Below, piece by piece: positions 51,922 through 60,173 of a stretch of DNA of 64,000 nt (the stretch's first letter is position 1; every line of letters starts with the position of its first letter). This stretch comes from Micromonospora nigra (lineage in GTDB: Bacteria; Actinomycetota; Actinomycetes; Mycobacteriales; Micromonosporaceae). A program made the position numbers and the translations under genes. The stretch spans positions 4,951,501 through 5,015,500 of the forward strand of contig NZ_FMHT01000003.1 in the NCBI RefSeq assembly GCF_900091585.1. The letters run 5' to 3'. Below the pieces are notes generated by a model, which was given only the letters and a program-made list of their open reading frames with translations, did not search any database and was not told where the DNA came from.

Positions 51922-52919
51922 TCACCGCCGCCGGTCGCCCCTCGGGCCGCTGCCGGCCACCCGGCGCAGGGCGGCGTGGGCCAGCAGGTGGAACGCCTGG
52001 GCCTCGGGCGAGGTGCCGGGTCGGGTGAAGTCCGGTGCCCGCTGACCCCGGTGACCAACCCTCGGGCGTCCACCCGCCGGGCGGCGGCGGCCAGCAGGTC
52101 CGCGCCCACCTCGGCGTACGACGGGGACAACCAGCCGTCGGCGACCCCGGTCAGGGCGGCGTAGGCGACCATCTGGGCGGCGTTGGCCTCGCTGAAGGTG
52201 GCCGGGTCGTCCAGCACGTCGGTGAACAGGCCGTCCCGACCCCGGTGGGCCAGGCAGGCGTCCAGCACCTCGTGGGCGTGCGCGGCCAGCTCCGCCCGGA
52301 CACCCGGCGGCCACCCGCCGCACAGCCGCAGCGCGCGGCTGATCCCGGCGAGCACCCAGCCGTTGCCGGTGCCCCAGTGCTCGGGGTGGGTGAGGACGCC
52401 ACGCTCCTCGTCCCAGCGGGCGGCGTACAGCCCGCTGCGCGGGTCGTGCAGCCGGGCGCGGTGCCCGCGTACCTGGGCGGCGGCCCGCTCGGGGTGCCCG
52501 GTCAGGGCGAGCAGCGGCACCACCATGTACACGGTGTCGGCCCACACCTGGCGGCTGCCGAGCAGGTGGAACAGTGTGCCGTCGGAGGCCCGGGGTGCCC
52601 GGTCGAGCAGCCAGTCGAGCTGGGCGTCGAGGGCGGTGGCGTAGCGCGGGTCGCCGGTGCCGGTGGCGGCGAGCCGCACGGCCTCACCGCAGGCCGCCCC
52701 GTTGACCGCCCCCTCCTCGCCGGACACGTCTGCGAGTCGGCCGTCGGCGTGTTGCCGGGTCACGGCGGCGTCGGCCAGCAGCACGGTCAGGTCGTCGCGG
52801 CCGAGGTCCAGCGCCGCCTGTGCGGTGACGCCCTGCTCCCAGGACTGCCGCTGCATGGTCAGCAGCGCCGTCAGCACCCGCCCGGCCCGCTCGTCGTCCG
52901 TCACCGCTCGGTCCGTCAT
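51922..52919 (-). pseudogene. GH88/GH105-type unsaturated glucuronyl hydrolase, frameshifted near its C-terminus
   Basis: Residues 1-290 read as a GH88/105 protein (TMQRQSWEQGVTAQAALDLG; SRQVWADTVYMVVPLLALTGH; LTHPEHWGTGNGWVLAGISRAL). After GLVTGVSG the expected C-terminus, APDFTRPGTSPEAQAFHLL, continues in a different frame and ends at 51922. Adding one G to the run GGG on the minus strand (CCC at 52038-52040) restores a 332-aa protein. The family removes unsaturated uronic acids left by polysaccharide lyases. Either the gene is recently damaged or the assembly lost a base in a homopolymer. Without the correction the frame runs on into the alcohol dehydrogenase. Confidence 0.75.
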
Positions 52920-52992
52920 CGCCCGGTCCTCATCGCTCGCCTCCTCGCCGACGGTCGGTACCCGGTCGGGCAGCCGGCCACGCGGGCGGACG

Positions 52993-53823
52993 TCAGCGCA
53001 AGCCGGTGGACGCGCCCTCGGCGTCGTCGGCCGGTCGACGCGGCGTCGGGAGCACCGACCCGCCGGCGCCGGGGCTCGCGGCGGGATCGGGGCTGGCGGT
53101 GCCGGGGCTCGCAGGGTCGGCGGTGCCGGCAGACCTGGCGCTGCCGCTGGCACCGGTGGCGGAGGTGGCTGGCGTCGCCGCGACCAGCCGGCCGGCGGGG
53201 CGTCGGCCGAGGAGCCGGTCGACGGCGACGAAGAGCAGACCGAGCAGCCAGAACGCCGCGGCGAAGAACACCGCGCTGACCGCCACGCCGTCGTAGCCCA
53301 GCTCCCCGGCGTCGATGAACGGGTACGGGTAGCGGTCGACCACCAATCCGCGGACGAGCGCGAAGCCGAGGTATCCCAGCGGGAACGCCAGCCACCAGGC
53401 CGCGTACCGGGGACGCAACCGGCCACGGCGGTCGAACAGCACCCAGTCGGCGACCGCCAGCAGCGGGACGATCGTGTGCAGGAACTGGTTGCCCAGCGCC
53501 TCGCCGAACGCCCGGTCCGGCTGCGCCATCGCGAAGGGGCTGGCGGGGTTGGCCAGCACCAGGTGGTAGACGACCCCGGTGATGGTGATGTAGAGGGTCA
53601 CCGCGCCCTTGAGCGCCGATGTGGGCTCGGGCCGGCCCTGCCAGGCCCGCCAGCCGGCGTGGGTGGCGAACAGGGCGACCGCGACGTTGCTCTGGATGGT
53701 GAAGTAGGGCAGCAGACCGGTGACCGTGGCCGGGCCGAGGGCGGTCAGCACGACGCCCGCCAGCACGCTGACCACGATCGCCAGGCGGAACGCCACCGCC
53801 GCGGGTCGACGTCGCAGACTCAT
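52993..53823 (-). CDS. Pr6Pr (FAR-17a/AIG1-like) six-TM membrane protein
   Basis: The 276-aa protein has six TM helices over residues 1-215 with family features: YFTIQSNVAVALFATHAGW, GVVYHLVLANP, QFLHTIVPLLAVADWVLFDRRG and YPYPFIDAGELGY. A 60-residue Ala/Pro/Ser-rich cytoplasmic tail follows. The related eukaryotic AIG1/ADTRP proteins are membrane hydrolases with conserved Thr and His; bacterial function is unknown. It is probably transcribed with its minus-strand neighbours. Confidence 0.85.
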   Translation of the reverse strand: MSLRRRPAAVAFRLAIVVSVLAGVVLTALGPATVTGLLPYFTIQSNVAVALFATHAGWRAWQGRPEPTSALKGAVTLYITITGVVYHLVLANPASPFAMAQPDRAFGEALGNQFLHTIVPLLAVADWVLFDRRGRLRPRYAAWWLAFPLGYLGFALVRGLVVDRYPYPFIDAGELGYDGVAVSAVFFAAAFWLLGLLFVAVDRLLGRRPAGRLVAATPATSATGASGSARSAGTADPASPGTASPDPAASPGAGGSVLPTPRRPADDAEGASTGLR

Positions 53824-53872
53824 CGGCGAACGGTACCAACCGCCATCCGCGCAGGTGGCGGGGCCGTACCGG

Positions 53873-54709
53873 TCAGCGCGGCGAACCCTGGGAGGAGAGG
53901 GCGGACGGGCCGGCGGCCGAGGCTGGGTCGGTCGAGAGCGGGGCGCCCGTGGTCGAGGTGGTGGGCCGGCCGGCCCGGGTGGGACGGTCGGCCGGGGTGG
54001 GCCGGTCGGCCGGGGTGGGCGGAGCGGTGGGAGTGTTGTCTGGCCGCGTCTTCGGCGGGGCGGTCGGGTCGGGGTCGGGCCGGCCGGTCGGTGCCGCCGG
54101 GCTCTGCCCGGCCCCGGCACCGAGGAGGTCGGCGCAGTGGTCGGCCACCTTGCCCCGCCCTCCGGCGGCCTCGACGAGGTCGGCGGCGTCGGGGTCGTCG
54201 AGGAGCCGGCCGGGACCGCTGGTCTCCGCCTGCAACCGCCGGCACAGGTCGGAGACCGTGGCGTCGCCGCCGGGGGTGCCGGCTGTTCCGTCGGGACCGG
54301 CCGGCGACCGGCCGGGGGTGGACCCCGACGGCCCGACGGGCTCCGGAGCCGGGTCGGGCGCCGGTGCCGACGTGGCGGCCGGTGCCGGTGGGCGCAGGGG
54401 ATTGGGCAGCGCGCCACCCAGGGCGGCGATCGCCACGCCCCCGGTGCCGCCCAGCAGGGCGGCGACGATCGCGACGCGTATCCCGGAGCGGGTGAGCCCG
54501 ATCCGCCGGCGCTGCGGTGCGGCGGCCGTCGGGCGGTCGCGGGTCTGTCGGTACGCGTGCAAGGCCGCGGCCTCGCCCGCCAACTCGCCGTCCCGGGGGG
54601 CGGCGCGCACGGCGGTCAGCAGCGCGTCGAGCGGATCGGGGCCGGAGTGCGGGCGGAGCCCCGTGAGCAGGCGCTCGAGAGTCTCCTCGTCCATCCGGTG
54701 TGCAGTCAT
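53873..54709 (-). CDS. Single-TM protein with long Pro-rich tail, unknown function
   Basis: The 278-aa protein has a cytoplasmic N-terminus (MDEETLERLLTGLRPHSGPDPLDALLTAVRAAPRDGELAGE), one TM (VAIVAALLGGTGGVAIAALGGAL) and a long Pro/Ala/Asp-rich outer part with short repeats (ADRPTPADRPTRAGRP). A small four-Cys-free segment (VSDLCRRLQAETSG) recurs in actinobacterial proteins beside sigma factors, but no sigma-factor gene is adjacent here. An anti-sigma-like role is only a guess. ATG 54709 was preferred to 54772. Confidence 0.65.
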   Translation of the reverse strand: MTAHRMDEETLERLLTGLRPHSGPDPLDALLTAVRAAPRDGELAGEAAALHAYRQTRDRPTAAAPQRRRIGLTRSGIRVAIVAALLGGTGGVAIAALGGALPNPLRPPAPAATSAPAPDPAPEPVGPSGSTPGRSPAGPDGTAGTPGGDATVSDLCRRLQAETSGPGRLLDDPDAADLVEAAGGRGKVADHCADLLGAGAGQSPAAPTGRPDPDPTAPPKTRPDNTPTAPPTPADRPTPADRPTRAGRPTTSTTGAPLSTDPASAAGPSALSSQGSPR

Positions 54710-54781
54710 CTCGTGTCGCTCAGCGCCGCCGGGCGTGCTGATGTCACATTGACGCGATGTGACGTGGAACAACCGGCGTGA

Positions 54782-55285
54782 TCAGGCCATCGTTTGTGCC
54801 CCGTCGATCGACTCGCGGATGATGTCGGCGTGCCCCGCGTGCTGGGACGTCTCGGCGATCAGGTGCAGCAGCACCCGGCGCACCGACCAGATGGCCCCCG
54901 GCTCGAACCAGGGTGCCGCGGGCAGCTCGTGGGTGGCGTCCAGGTCGAGCGTGGCGATCAGCTCGTCGGTCTGCGCCGCCACCGCGTCGTAGCGCTCCAG
55001 CAGCCCGGCGAGGGTGTCGCCCTCGACCATCCGGAACTGGCCCTGCCAGTCGACCGGCTCGCGTTGCATCGCGGCCGCGCCGCCCGCCATGAACCACGCC
55101 CACCGCTGCTCGACCGTGGTCACGTGTTTGACCAGGCCGCCCAGGCAGAGCGCGCTGACCGTGCTGCGGCGGGCCGCCTGTTCGTCGTCGATGCCGGCCA
55201 CGGTGGTGCGGAACAGGCGGCGGTGCAGGCGCAGCGCCTCGGCCAGGTCGGCCCGTTCACCGGTCTGCCGGATGGGATCCGTCAT
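54782..55285 (-). CDS. DinB / DUF664-family protein
   Basis: The 167-aa four-helix protein has the metal-binding histidines of the DinB superfamily: LVKHVTTVEQRW near 55 and HLIAETSQHAGHADIIRE near 145. Members act as thiol-dependent transferases or detoxification enzymes; the substrate is unknown. It is divergent from the DUF72 gene. Confidence 0.85.
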   Translation of the reverse strand: MTDPIRQTGERADLAEALRLHRRLFRTTVAGIDDEQAARRSTVSALCLGGLVKHVTTVEQRWAWFMAGGAAAMQREPVDWQGQFRMVEGDTLAGLLERYDAVAAQTDELIATLDLDATHELPAAPWFEPGAIWSVRRVLLHLIAETSQHAGHADIIRESIDGAQTMA

Positions 55286-55404
55286 CGTGGTCGCCCTTCG
55301 TGCGAGGTCCGGTACGCGCGCCGAGCGTAGGGCCGACCACCGACAGTTCCGCCTCGACCGCCCACCGGTTGCCGATCCGTCTCGGCGGCGTTCCACTGAA
55401 TGAC

Positions 55405-56301
55405 ATGGGTGTCATCAAGGTGGGTACGTCGTCCTGGGCCGACCGGACCCTGCTGCGGTCCGGCTGGTATCCGCGCGATGTGGACACACCGGCCGGGCGA
55501 CTCGACTTCTACTCCCAGCGGTTCGGACTGGTCGAGGTGGACACGTCGTACTACGCGGTGCCCGCACCGGAGACGACGCAGGGGTGGGCCGACGCCACAC
55601 CCGCGGGATTCACCTTCGACGTCAAGGCGTACAGCCTGTTCACCGGGCATCCCACCCCGGTCGCCACCCTGCCCGCCGACCTGCGTCCGGCGGGCGGCCC
55701 CGATCGGGTCCGGCGGCGGGACCTGCCGGCCGGGGCGTACGACGAGCTGTGGAACCGGTTCCGGGCGGCGCTGGAGCCGGTCGCGGTGGCTGACCGGCTC
55801 GGTGCCGTGCTGTTGCAGTTCCCGCCGTGGCTGGCGCGGGGCGACGCCGCCCGACGACGCATCGCCGAGCTGGCCGCGCGGTGCCGGCCCTGGCCGGTGG
55901 CGGTGGAGGTGCGCCACGGCTCCTGGTTCGACGGCCCGGCGGCGCTGGACACCCTGGCCTTCCTGCGGGAGCACGGGCTGACCTTCTGCGGTGTCGACAT
56001 GCCACAGGGGCATCCCTCGTCCGTACCGCCGGTGCTGACGGCCACGGCGGGGTTGGCGATGGTGCGGTTCCACGGGCACAGCACCGCCTGGGGCACGGGC
56101 GGGAAGGAGGACAAGTTCCGCTACGCCTACGGCGACGAGGAGCTGCGCCGCTGGACGCAGCTACTGACCGAGCTGGCGGGTCAGGCCGACGAGCTGCACG
56201 TGCTGTTCAACAACTGTTGCGCCGGGCAGGCGCAGCGCGACGCCGAGCGGATGGCCGACCTGCTGGGGGTGGAGGCGGCGGCGGGCAGCCCGGCGTCCTG
56301 A
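55405..56301 (+). CDS. DUF72 (YecE-like) TIM-barrel protein
   Basis: The 298-aa protein carries DUF72 hallmarks: KVGTSSWAD, FYSQRFGLVEVDTSYYAVP, GAVLLQFPPW, VAVEVRHGSWF, FHGHSTAW and KFRYAYGDEELRRW, ending LHVLFNNCCAGQAQRDA. The fold is a TIM barrel; biochemical function is not established. It is closed by a strong terminator at 56400. Confidence 0.9.
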   Translation: MGVIKVGTSSWADRTLLRSGWYPRDVDTPAGRLDFYSQRFGLVEVDTSYYAVPAPETTQGWADATPAGFTFDVKAYSLFTGHPTPVATLPADLRPAGGPDRVRRRDLPAGAYDELWNRFRAALEPVAVADRLGAVLLQFPPWLARGDAARRRIAELAARCRPWPVAVEVRHGSWFDGPAALDTLAFLREHGLTFCGVDMPQGHPSSVPPVLTATAGLAMVRFHGHSTAWGTGGKEDKFRYAYGDEELRRWTQLLTELAGQADELHVLFNNCCAGQAQRDAERMADLLGVEAAAGSPAS

Positions 56302-56399
56302 CACCACCGTGCCCACAGCGGGCGGGGTGGAGTGGGCGGCGCGGACGGCGTGCAGCGAGTGGAGCGGGCGGGGTGGGACGGACCGGACGTGACCGGGTG

Positions 56400-56437
56400 C
56401 AGGCGACGACCCGACCGCCTGGTCGGGTCGTCGCCTG
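56400..56437 (+). terminator. Strong terminator after the DUF72 gene
   Basis: A perfect 17-bp stem (56400-56416 with 56421-56437), loop GCCT, then TCCTCTTC. The rest of the gap 56302-56553 shows no gene. Confidence 0.85.
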
Positions 56438-56553
56438 TCCTCTTCGCTGTCCGCCCTGGGTGGTCCCGTCAGCCGTGCCGTGCCGTGGCGTACCGCCGGT
56501 CGCCGCCGAGGTGACGCGACGCCGAGGGCGCTGCGCGGTGCCGCCCCGGCGTC

Positions 56554-57165
56554 CTAGTGCCGCTTGGCGGACCCCATCGCCGCGAGCCTGCTCATCTTCA
56601 TCGGCGAGCCGGCCAGGCCCTGGGCCCGGCCGAGGATCCCCCGGAAGACCTGCCCCGGCCGCTGCTGCTCGCCCATGTACGCCGTCACCACGATCAGCGC
56701 CCCCGTCAACGCCGGGATCGTCCACTGGAGCATCTTGAGCTGCCGCTGGGATTTGGCCACGTGCGACGGCGTCTGCGCATTGGGCTCGGTGGTGCCCTGC
56801 ACCGACGGGCCACCCGCCTTCTCCAGCCGCATGCCCAGCAGCCGGCTGTAACCGGTCACCGCGAGCGCGCCGACGGTCAGTGCGGTCTTCACCGCGCTCG
56901 CCCGGCCCACCCCGGCCTGGGTCGCCATCCGCGGGCTCTCCGTCACCAGCTCGCCGACGGCACCCGCCAGGTGCGCGCCGATCGCCGCCGCGTTGACCGG
57001 GGTCCACCTCGCCCAGCCCGCCGAGGCCACCGGCAGCCGCTGGGACGTGTCGCTGATCTTCGCCGCCGCGCCGTTGACGCCGAACGCCCCCATCAGGGAG
57101 CCCCCGAACCAGGCCGCCAGGCCCAGGTCGTGCATCGAACGCAGTGCGGTGTGCCGTTCGGACAT
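56554..57165 (-). CDS. Conserved membrane protein of unknown function
   Basis: The 203-aa protein has weakly hydrophobic segments near 14-35 (LAAWFGGSLMGAFGVNGAA), 58-75, 92-108 (TALTVGALAVTGYSRLLG) and 145-165 (MLQWTIPALTGALIVVTAYMG). It recurs in actinomycetes as an uncharacterised membrane protein. GGAAGGGG precedes ATG 57165. No operon partner is visible. Confidence 0.75.
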   Translation of the reverse strand: MSERHTALRSMHDLGLAAWFGGSLMGAFGVNGAAAKISDTSQRLPVASAGWARWTPVNAAAIGAHLAGAVGELVTESPRMATQAGVGRASAVKTALTVGALAVTGYSRLLGMRLEKAGGPSVQGTTEPNAQTPSHVAKSQRQLKMLQWTIPALTGALIVVTAYMGEQQRPGQVFRGILGRAQGLAGSPMKMSRLAAMGSAKRH

Positions 57166-57311
57166 CTGATCCCCTTCCACCGTGTCGGGCGGTGCGGCTT
57201 ACCCACCGTCCGCGCGGCTAATCCCGCGTCCGTCGGCCGTTTGCGGGGCACGGGGGAGCAGTGCGTCGACCCTCCGCGGGGCGTGGGGGAGCAGGGTGTC
57301 GGTCGGGGCGG

Positions 57312-58175
57312 TCAGCGGTCGGGCAGGCCGGCCGCGAAGTCGGCGACCCGGTCGGCCAGCGGCGTGCCCGCGCGGACCCAGGTGAAGTGGTCCACCGCCA
57401 CCCCGGTCTGTTCGGGGGTCAGGCGCTCGCGGCGCACGGTGGCGCGGGTGAGTTTCCCGCAGAGCCGATCCAGGGTGGCGTGCGGCGTGTACTGGTCGCC
57501 GTCGACGCTGATCGCCAGCACCGGGGTGCGGACCTCGCCGACGGCCGCCTCGGCGTCCACGCCGTCGAGCAACGGGAAGCGGCCGGTGCGGGCGGTGTGG
57601 GCCCAGTCCCGGATCACCCCGCGTGCCTGCCGGCCGCCGAATCCCCAGCCCGGCCAGAAGCCCAGCACCCGGGCCGTGGCGGCGATCCCGTGGGTGAACG
57701 GCAGGATTCCGTAGCCGCGCAGGCCGGTGAAGTCCCGCCAGTACGGGATTCCGCTCGCGACGAGGACCAGCCCGTCGACGTCCCGGTCACCGTGCAGGGC
57801 CAGGTGCAGCACGGCCGCCTGACCGCCGAGCGAGTGCCCCAGCAGCAGCGTGCGCCGGCCGTCCAACCGGGGCTTGAGCGCCTCGCGTACCGCGCCGAGG
57901 TCGGCGGCGAGCTGCGCGTAGCCGTACCGGCAGGCCCGACCCGGGGGTGGGGTGCTCTCCCCGGTGCCGCGCAGGTCGGCCACCGCCACGGCCAGGCCGG
58001 CCCCGCGCAGCGCGGCGGCGAACGGGCGGTAGTAGCGGGCGGGCACGCCCATGGCCGGGTAGACCAGCACGACCGGGGCGTCGGTCACGCCCTCCGGCTC
58101 CGGGTACACCTGCACCCCGATCCGGGCCCCGTCGACCTCGACGAACTCCTGCGCGTACTTCCCCGTCGCGTTCAC
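57312..58175 (-). CDS. Alpha/beta hydrolase
   Basis: The 287-aa cytosolic protein has the nucleophile elbow GHSLGG near 113-118 (Ser115), the oxyanion segment VYPAMGVPARYY, an acid near SVDGDQYTP and a late His in AVDHFTWV. It resembles the YheT/BEM46-like alpha/beta hydrolases that act on esters; the substrate is unknown. Its GTG start is 36 nt upstream, on the same strand, of the hmp terminator region. Confidence 0.82.
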   Translation of the reverse strand: MNATGKYAQEFVEVDGARIGVQVYPEPEGVTDAPVVLVYPAMGVPARYYRPFAAALRGAGLAVAVADLRGTGESTPPPGRACRYGYAQLAADLGAVREALKPRLDGRRTLLLGHSLGGQAAVLHLALHGDRDVDGLVLVASGIPYWRDFTGLRGYGILPFTHGIAATARVLGFWPGWGFGGRQARGVIRDWAHTARTGRFPLLDGVDAEAAVGEVRTPVLAISVDGDQYTPHATLDRLCGKLTRATVRRERLTPEQTGVAVDHFTWVRAGTPLADRVADFAAGLPDR

Positions 58176-58210
58176 CCGCCCAGGTTACCCGCCGGTAGGT
58201 ACGGGTGGGT

Positions 58211-58242
58211 CGTCGCCCCGGCCCCGGGCCGCCGGGGCGACG
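58211..58242 (-). terminator. Terminator after hmp
   Basis: CGTCGCCCCGGC and GCCGGGGCGACG form a perfect 12-bp stem with an 8-nt loop, 7 nt beyond the hmp stop on the minus strand. Confidence 0.65.
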
Positions 58243-58249
58243 ACGCCGG

Positions 58250-59470
58250 TCACCCGCGGTCGTCGCGCAGCATGCCCGGCCCGAACACCTCGTAGGCGAT
58301 CCGCTCCGCCGGTACGCCCCGACGCAGCAGCCCACCCCGAACGACGTTCATGAACGGCAGCGGCCCGCACAGGTGCACGTGCGCCTCGGGGGACAGCGGG
58401 ATCAGCTCCGGGTCGACCAGTCCGCCCGCCACCTCGGCGGTCAGGCCCGCCAGGTTCGCGTCGGTGGCGTCCTCGTACCACAGGGCGGTACGCAGCTGCG
58501 GCAGCGCGGCGTGCAGGCGCGGCAGGTCGTCGCGGTGCGCGTGGGTCGCGCCCGCCCGGTCGGCGTGCACCAGCACCACCGGGCGCTGCGGCGCGGTGGC
58601 CGCCAGGTGCTCCAGTGCCGCCATCGCCGGAGTCAGCCCGATGCCGGCGCTGACCAGCAGCAGTGGTCCGTCCCCGGCCACCGCGTCGACCTCGCCGAAC
58701 GGCGGGCTGAGCCGCAGGGTGTCGCCGACCGCGACGTGCTCGTGCAGGTGCGTGGACACCATGCCGTCGGGGGCGCCGCCGGTGCCGCGTACCCGCTTGA
58801 CCGTGATCCGCCAGTGGTCGGCGCCGGGCCGCCCGGAGAGGCTGTACTGCCGGATCTGCTGGCCGCGCCCGCCGTCGAGGTCGACCGCGACGGAGGTGTA
58901 CTGGCCGGGAACGAACGCCGGCACCGGTCCGCCGTCGACGGGGACCAGGGTGAACGAGACGACGTCGACGGTCTCCTGGCGCCGGGCGGTGACTTGCCAG
59001 TCCCGCCACACCGGCTCCCCCTCGGCCAGCCCGGCCGCCGCGTACAGCCGCGCCTCCCGGGCGATCAGCTCGCAGGCGAGCAGCCAGTAGACCTCGTCCC
59101 AGGCGGTGGCGACGGCCGGGGTGACCGCCTCGCCGAGCACCTCGCCCACCGCGGCGAGCAGGTGCCGCCCGACGATGGTGTACTGGGCGGGCGTGATGCC
59201 CAGCGAGGCGTGTTTGTGTGCGATGCGGTCCAGGATCGGCCCCCACGGCACCGTGCCCGCGCCGGTCAGGTGCTCCGCGTAGGCGACCACGGCGGCGGCG
59301 AGGGCGGCCTGCTGCGCGCCGGTGGCCTGGTTGCCCCGGTTGAACAGGTCGAGCAGTTCCGGGTGCGCGTCGAACATGCGCTGGTAGAAGCGGCGGGTGA
59401 TGGCCTCACCGTGGGCCTGCACCGCGGGCAGGGTGGCCGTCACCACCGCTGCCGAGGACTCCGTGAGCAC
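58250..59470 (-). CDS. hmp: Flavohemoprotein (nitric oxide dioxygenase)
   Basis: The 406-aa protein has a globin domain (residues 1-140; proximal His in RIAHKHASLGI, and FYQRMFDAHPELLDLFNRGNQ). A ferredoxin-reductase-type FAD/NAD(P)H domain follows (RQYSLSG; LVSAGIGLTPAMAALEHL; LCGPLPFM). It converts NO to nitrate in the cytosol. The start is GTG 59470 with AAGGAG upstream. It diverges from nsrR across 154 bp holding the NsrR-like box, so NO-induced derepression is expected. Confidence 0.93.
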   Translation of the reverse strand: MLTESSAAVVTATLPAVQAHGEAITRRFYQRMFDAHPELLDLFNRGNQATGAQQAALAAAVVAYAEHLTGAGTVPWGPILDRIAHKHASLGITPAQYTIVGRHLLAAVGEVLGEAVTPAVATAWDEVYWLLACELIAREARLYAAAGLAEGEPVWRDWQVTARRQETVDVVSFTLVPVDGGPVPAFVPGQYTSVAVDLDGGRGQQIRQYSLSGRPGADHWRITVKRVRGTGGAPDGMVSTHLHEHVAVGDTLRLSPPFGEVDAVAGDGPLLLVSAGIGLTPAMAALEHLAATAPQRPVVLVHADRAGATHAHRDDLPRLHAALPQLRTALWYEDATDANLAGLTAEVAGGLVDPELIPLSPEAHVHLCGPLPFMNVVRGGLLRRGVPAERIAYEVFGPGMLRDDRG

Positions 59471-59513
59471 GTCCGTTCTCCTTCTGTTCCGACCTGTCGG
59501 GCACCCACAGCTA

Positions 59514-59536
59514 AACAGGATTCCTGGATACCTGTT
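59514..59536. promoter_or_regulatory. NsrR-like operator between hmp and nsrR
   Basis: A 23-bp imperfect palindrome has exact outer arms AACAGG (59514-59519) and CCTGTT (59531-59536). Its size and AAC/GTT ends fit the 11-1-11 NsrR sites known before hmpA genes in Streptomyces. It would serve both divergent genes. Confidence 0.7.
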
Positions 59537-59624
59537 CAGGGTCGAAAGTCCCGGGTGCGGGGCCGTCCGGCTCGGGTCACCGGGCCGTGTCCCGGCCGGC
59601 ACTGCCGTGGCTAGGGTCGGAGTC

Positions 59625-60173
59625 GTGAAGCTCAACCGGTCCACCGACATGGCGCTGCGGATCGCCATGCTCGCCGCCGCCACCCCCCGGCGGACGACGG
59701 TGGACGAGTTGGCCGGGCAGCTCGCGCTGCCCCGCAACCACGCGGCGAAGGTGGTCCAACGTCTGCAGCGCCTCGGAGTGCTGGTGACCATCCGGGGCCG
59801 GGCCGGCGGGGTGGCGTTCGCCGCCGACGGCGGCACGTACACCGTCGGGCAGGTGGTGCGGGCCTTCGAGGGCGACGACGAGGTGGTCGACTGCGACGGC
59901 CCGGCCTGCCCGTTGCGCGCGGCCTGCCGGCTGCGCGGCGAACTGCGCAGGGCGCAGGCGGCGTTCCTCGCCGTCCTCGACGACGTGCGGTTGGCCGACC
60001 TCGTCGACGGGCCGGCCGGCCCGCTGCTGCTCACGCTCACCGCACCGCCGCCGCTGACGACACCGACGATCCCGCCGCCGACGACCGCGCCGGCCCAGGA
60101 CCCGCCGTCACCCGGTGATGCCGGGTGTGCGACGGCGGGCCCTGAGCCGGCGGTCGGAACAGACGTGCCCTAG
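59625..60173 (+). CDS. nsrR: NsrR-type Rrf2 iron-sulfur regulator
   Basis: The 182-aa Rrf2 protein has a winged HTH (NRSTDMALRIAMLAAATPRRTTVDELAGQLALPRNHAAKVVQRL). Three cysteines, in CDGPACPLRAAC near 87-98, match the spacing of the NsrR Fe-S cluster. NO destroys the cluster and relieves repression of hmp. The C-terminal 40 residues are Pro/Thr-rich and lack homology. GTG 59625 follows GGAG. The stop overlaps the convergent SGNH gene by 4 bp. Confidence 0.9.
   Translation: MKLNRSTDMALRIAMLAAATPRRTTVDELAGQLALPRNHAAKVVQRLQRLGVLVTIRGRAGGVAFAADGGTYTVGQVVRAFEGDDEVVDCDGPACPLRAACRLRGELRRAQAAFLAVLDDVRLADLVDGPAGPLLLTLTAPPPLTTPTIPPPTTAPAQDPPSPGDAGCATAGPEPAVGTDVP

Noticed and set aside
50757..53426. 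Single 889-residue frame covering a GH88-type enzyme and alcohol dehydrogenase
   Set aside because: Explained by a one-base frameshift in the GH88 gene; the dehydrogenase has its own ATG and ribosome site at 51803.
54003..54030. Short repeats of GGTCGGCCGGGGTGGGC, considered as a CRISPR-like array
   Set aside because: They encode the repeated ADRPTPADRP segment of a Pro-rich protein, without spacers.
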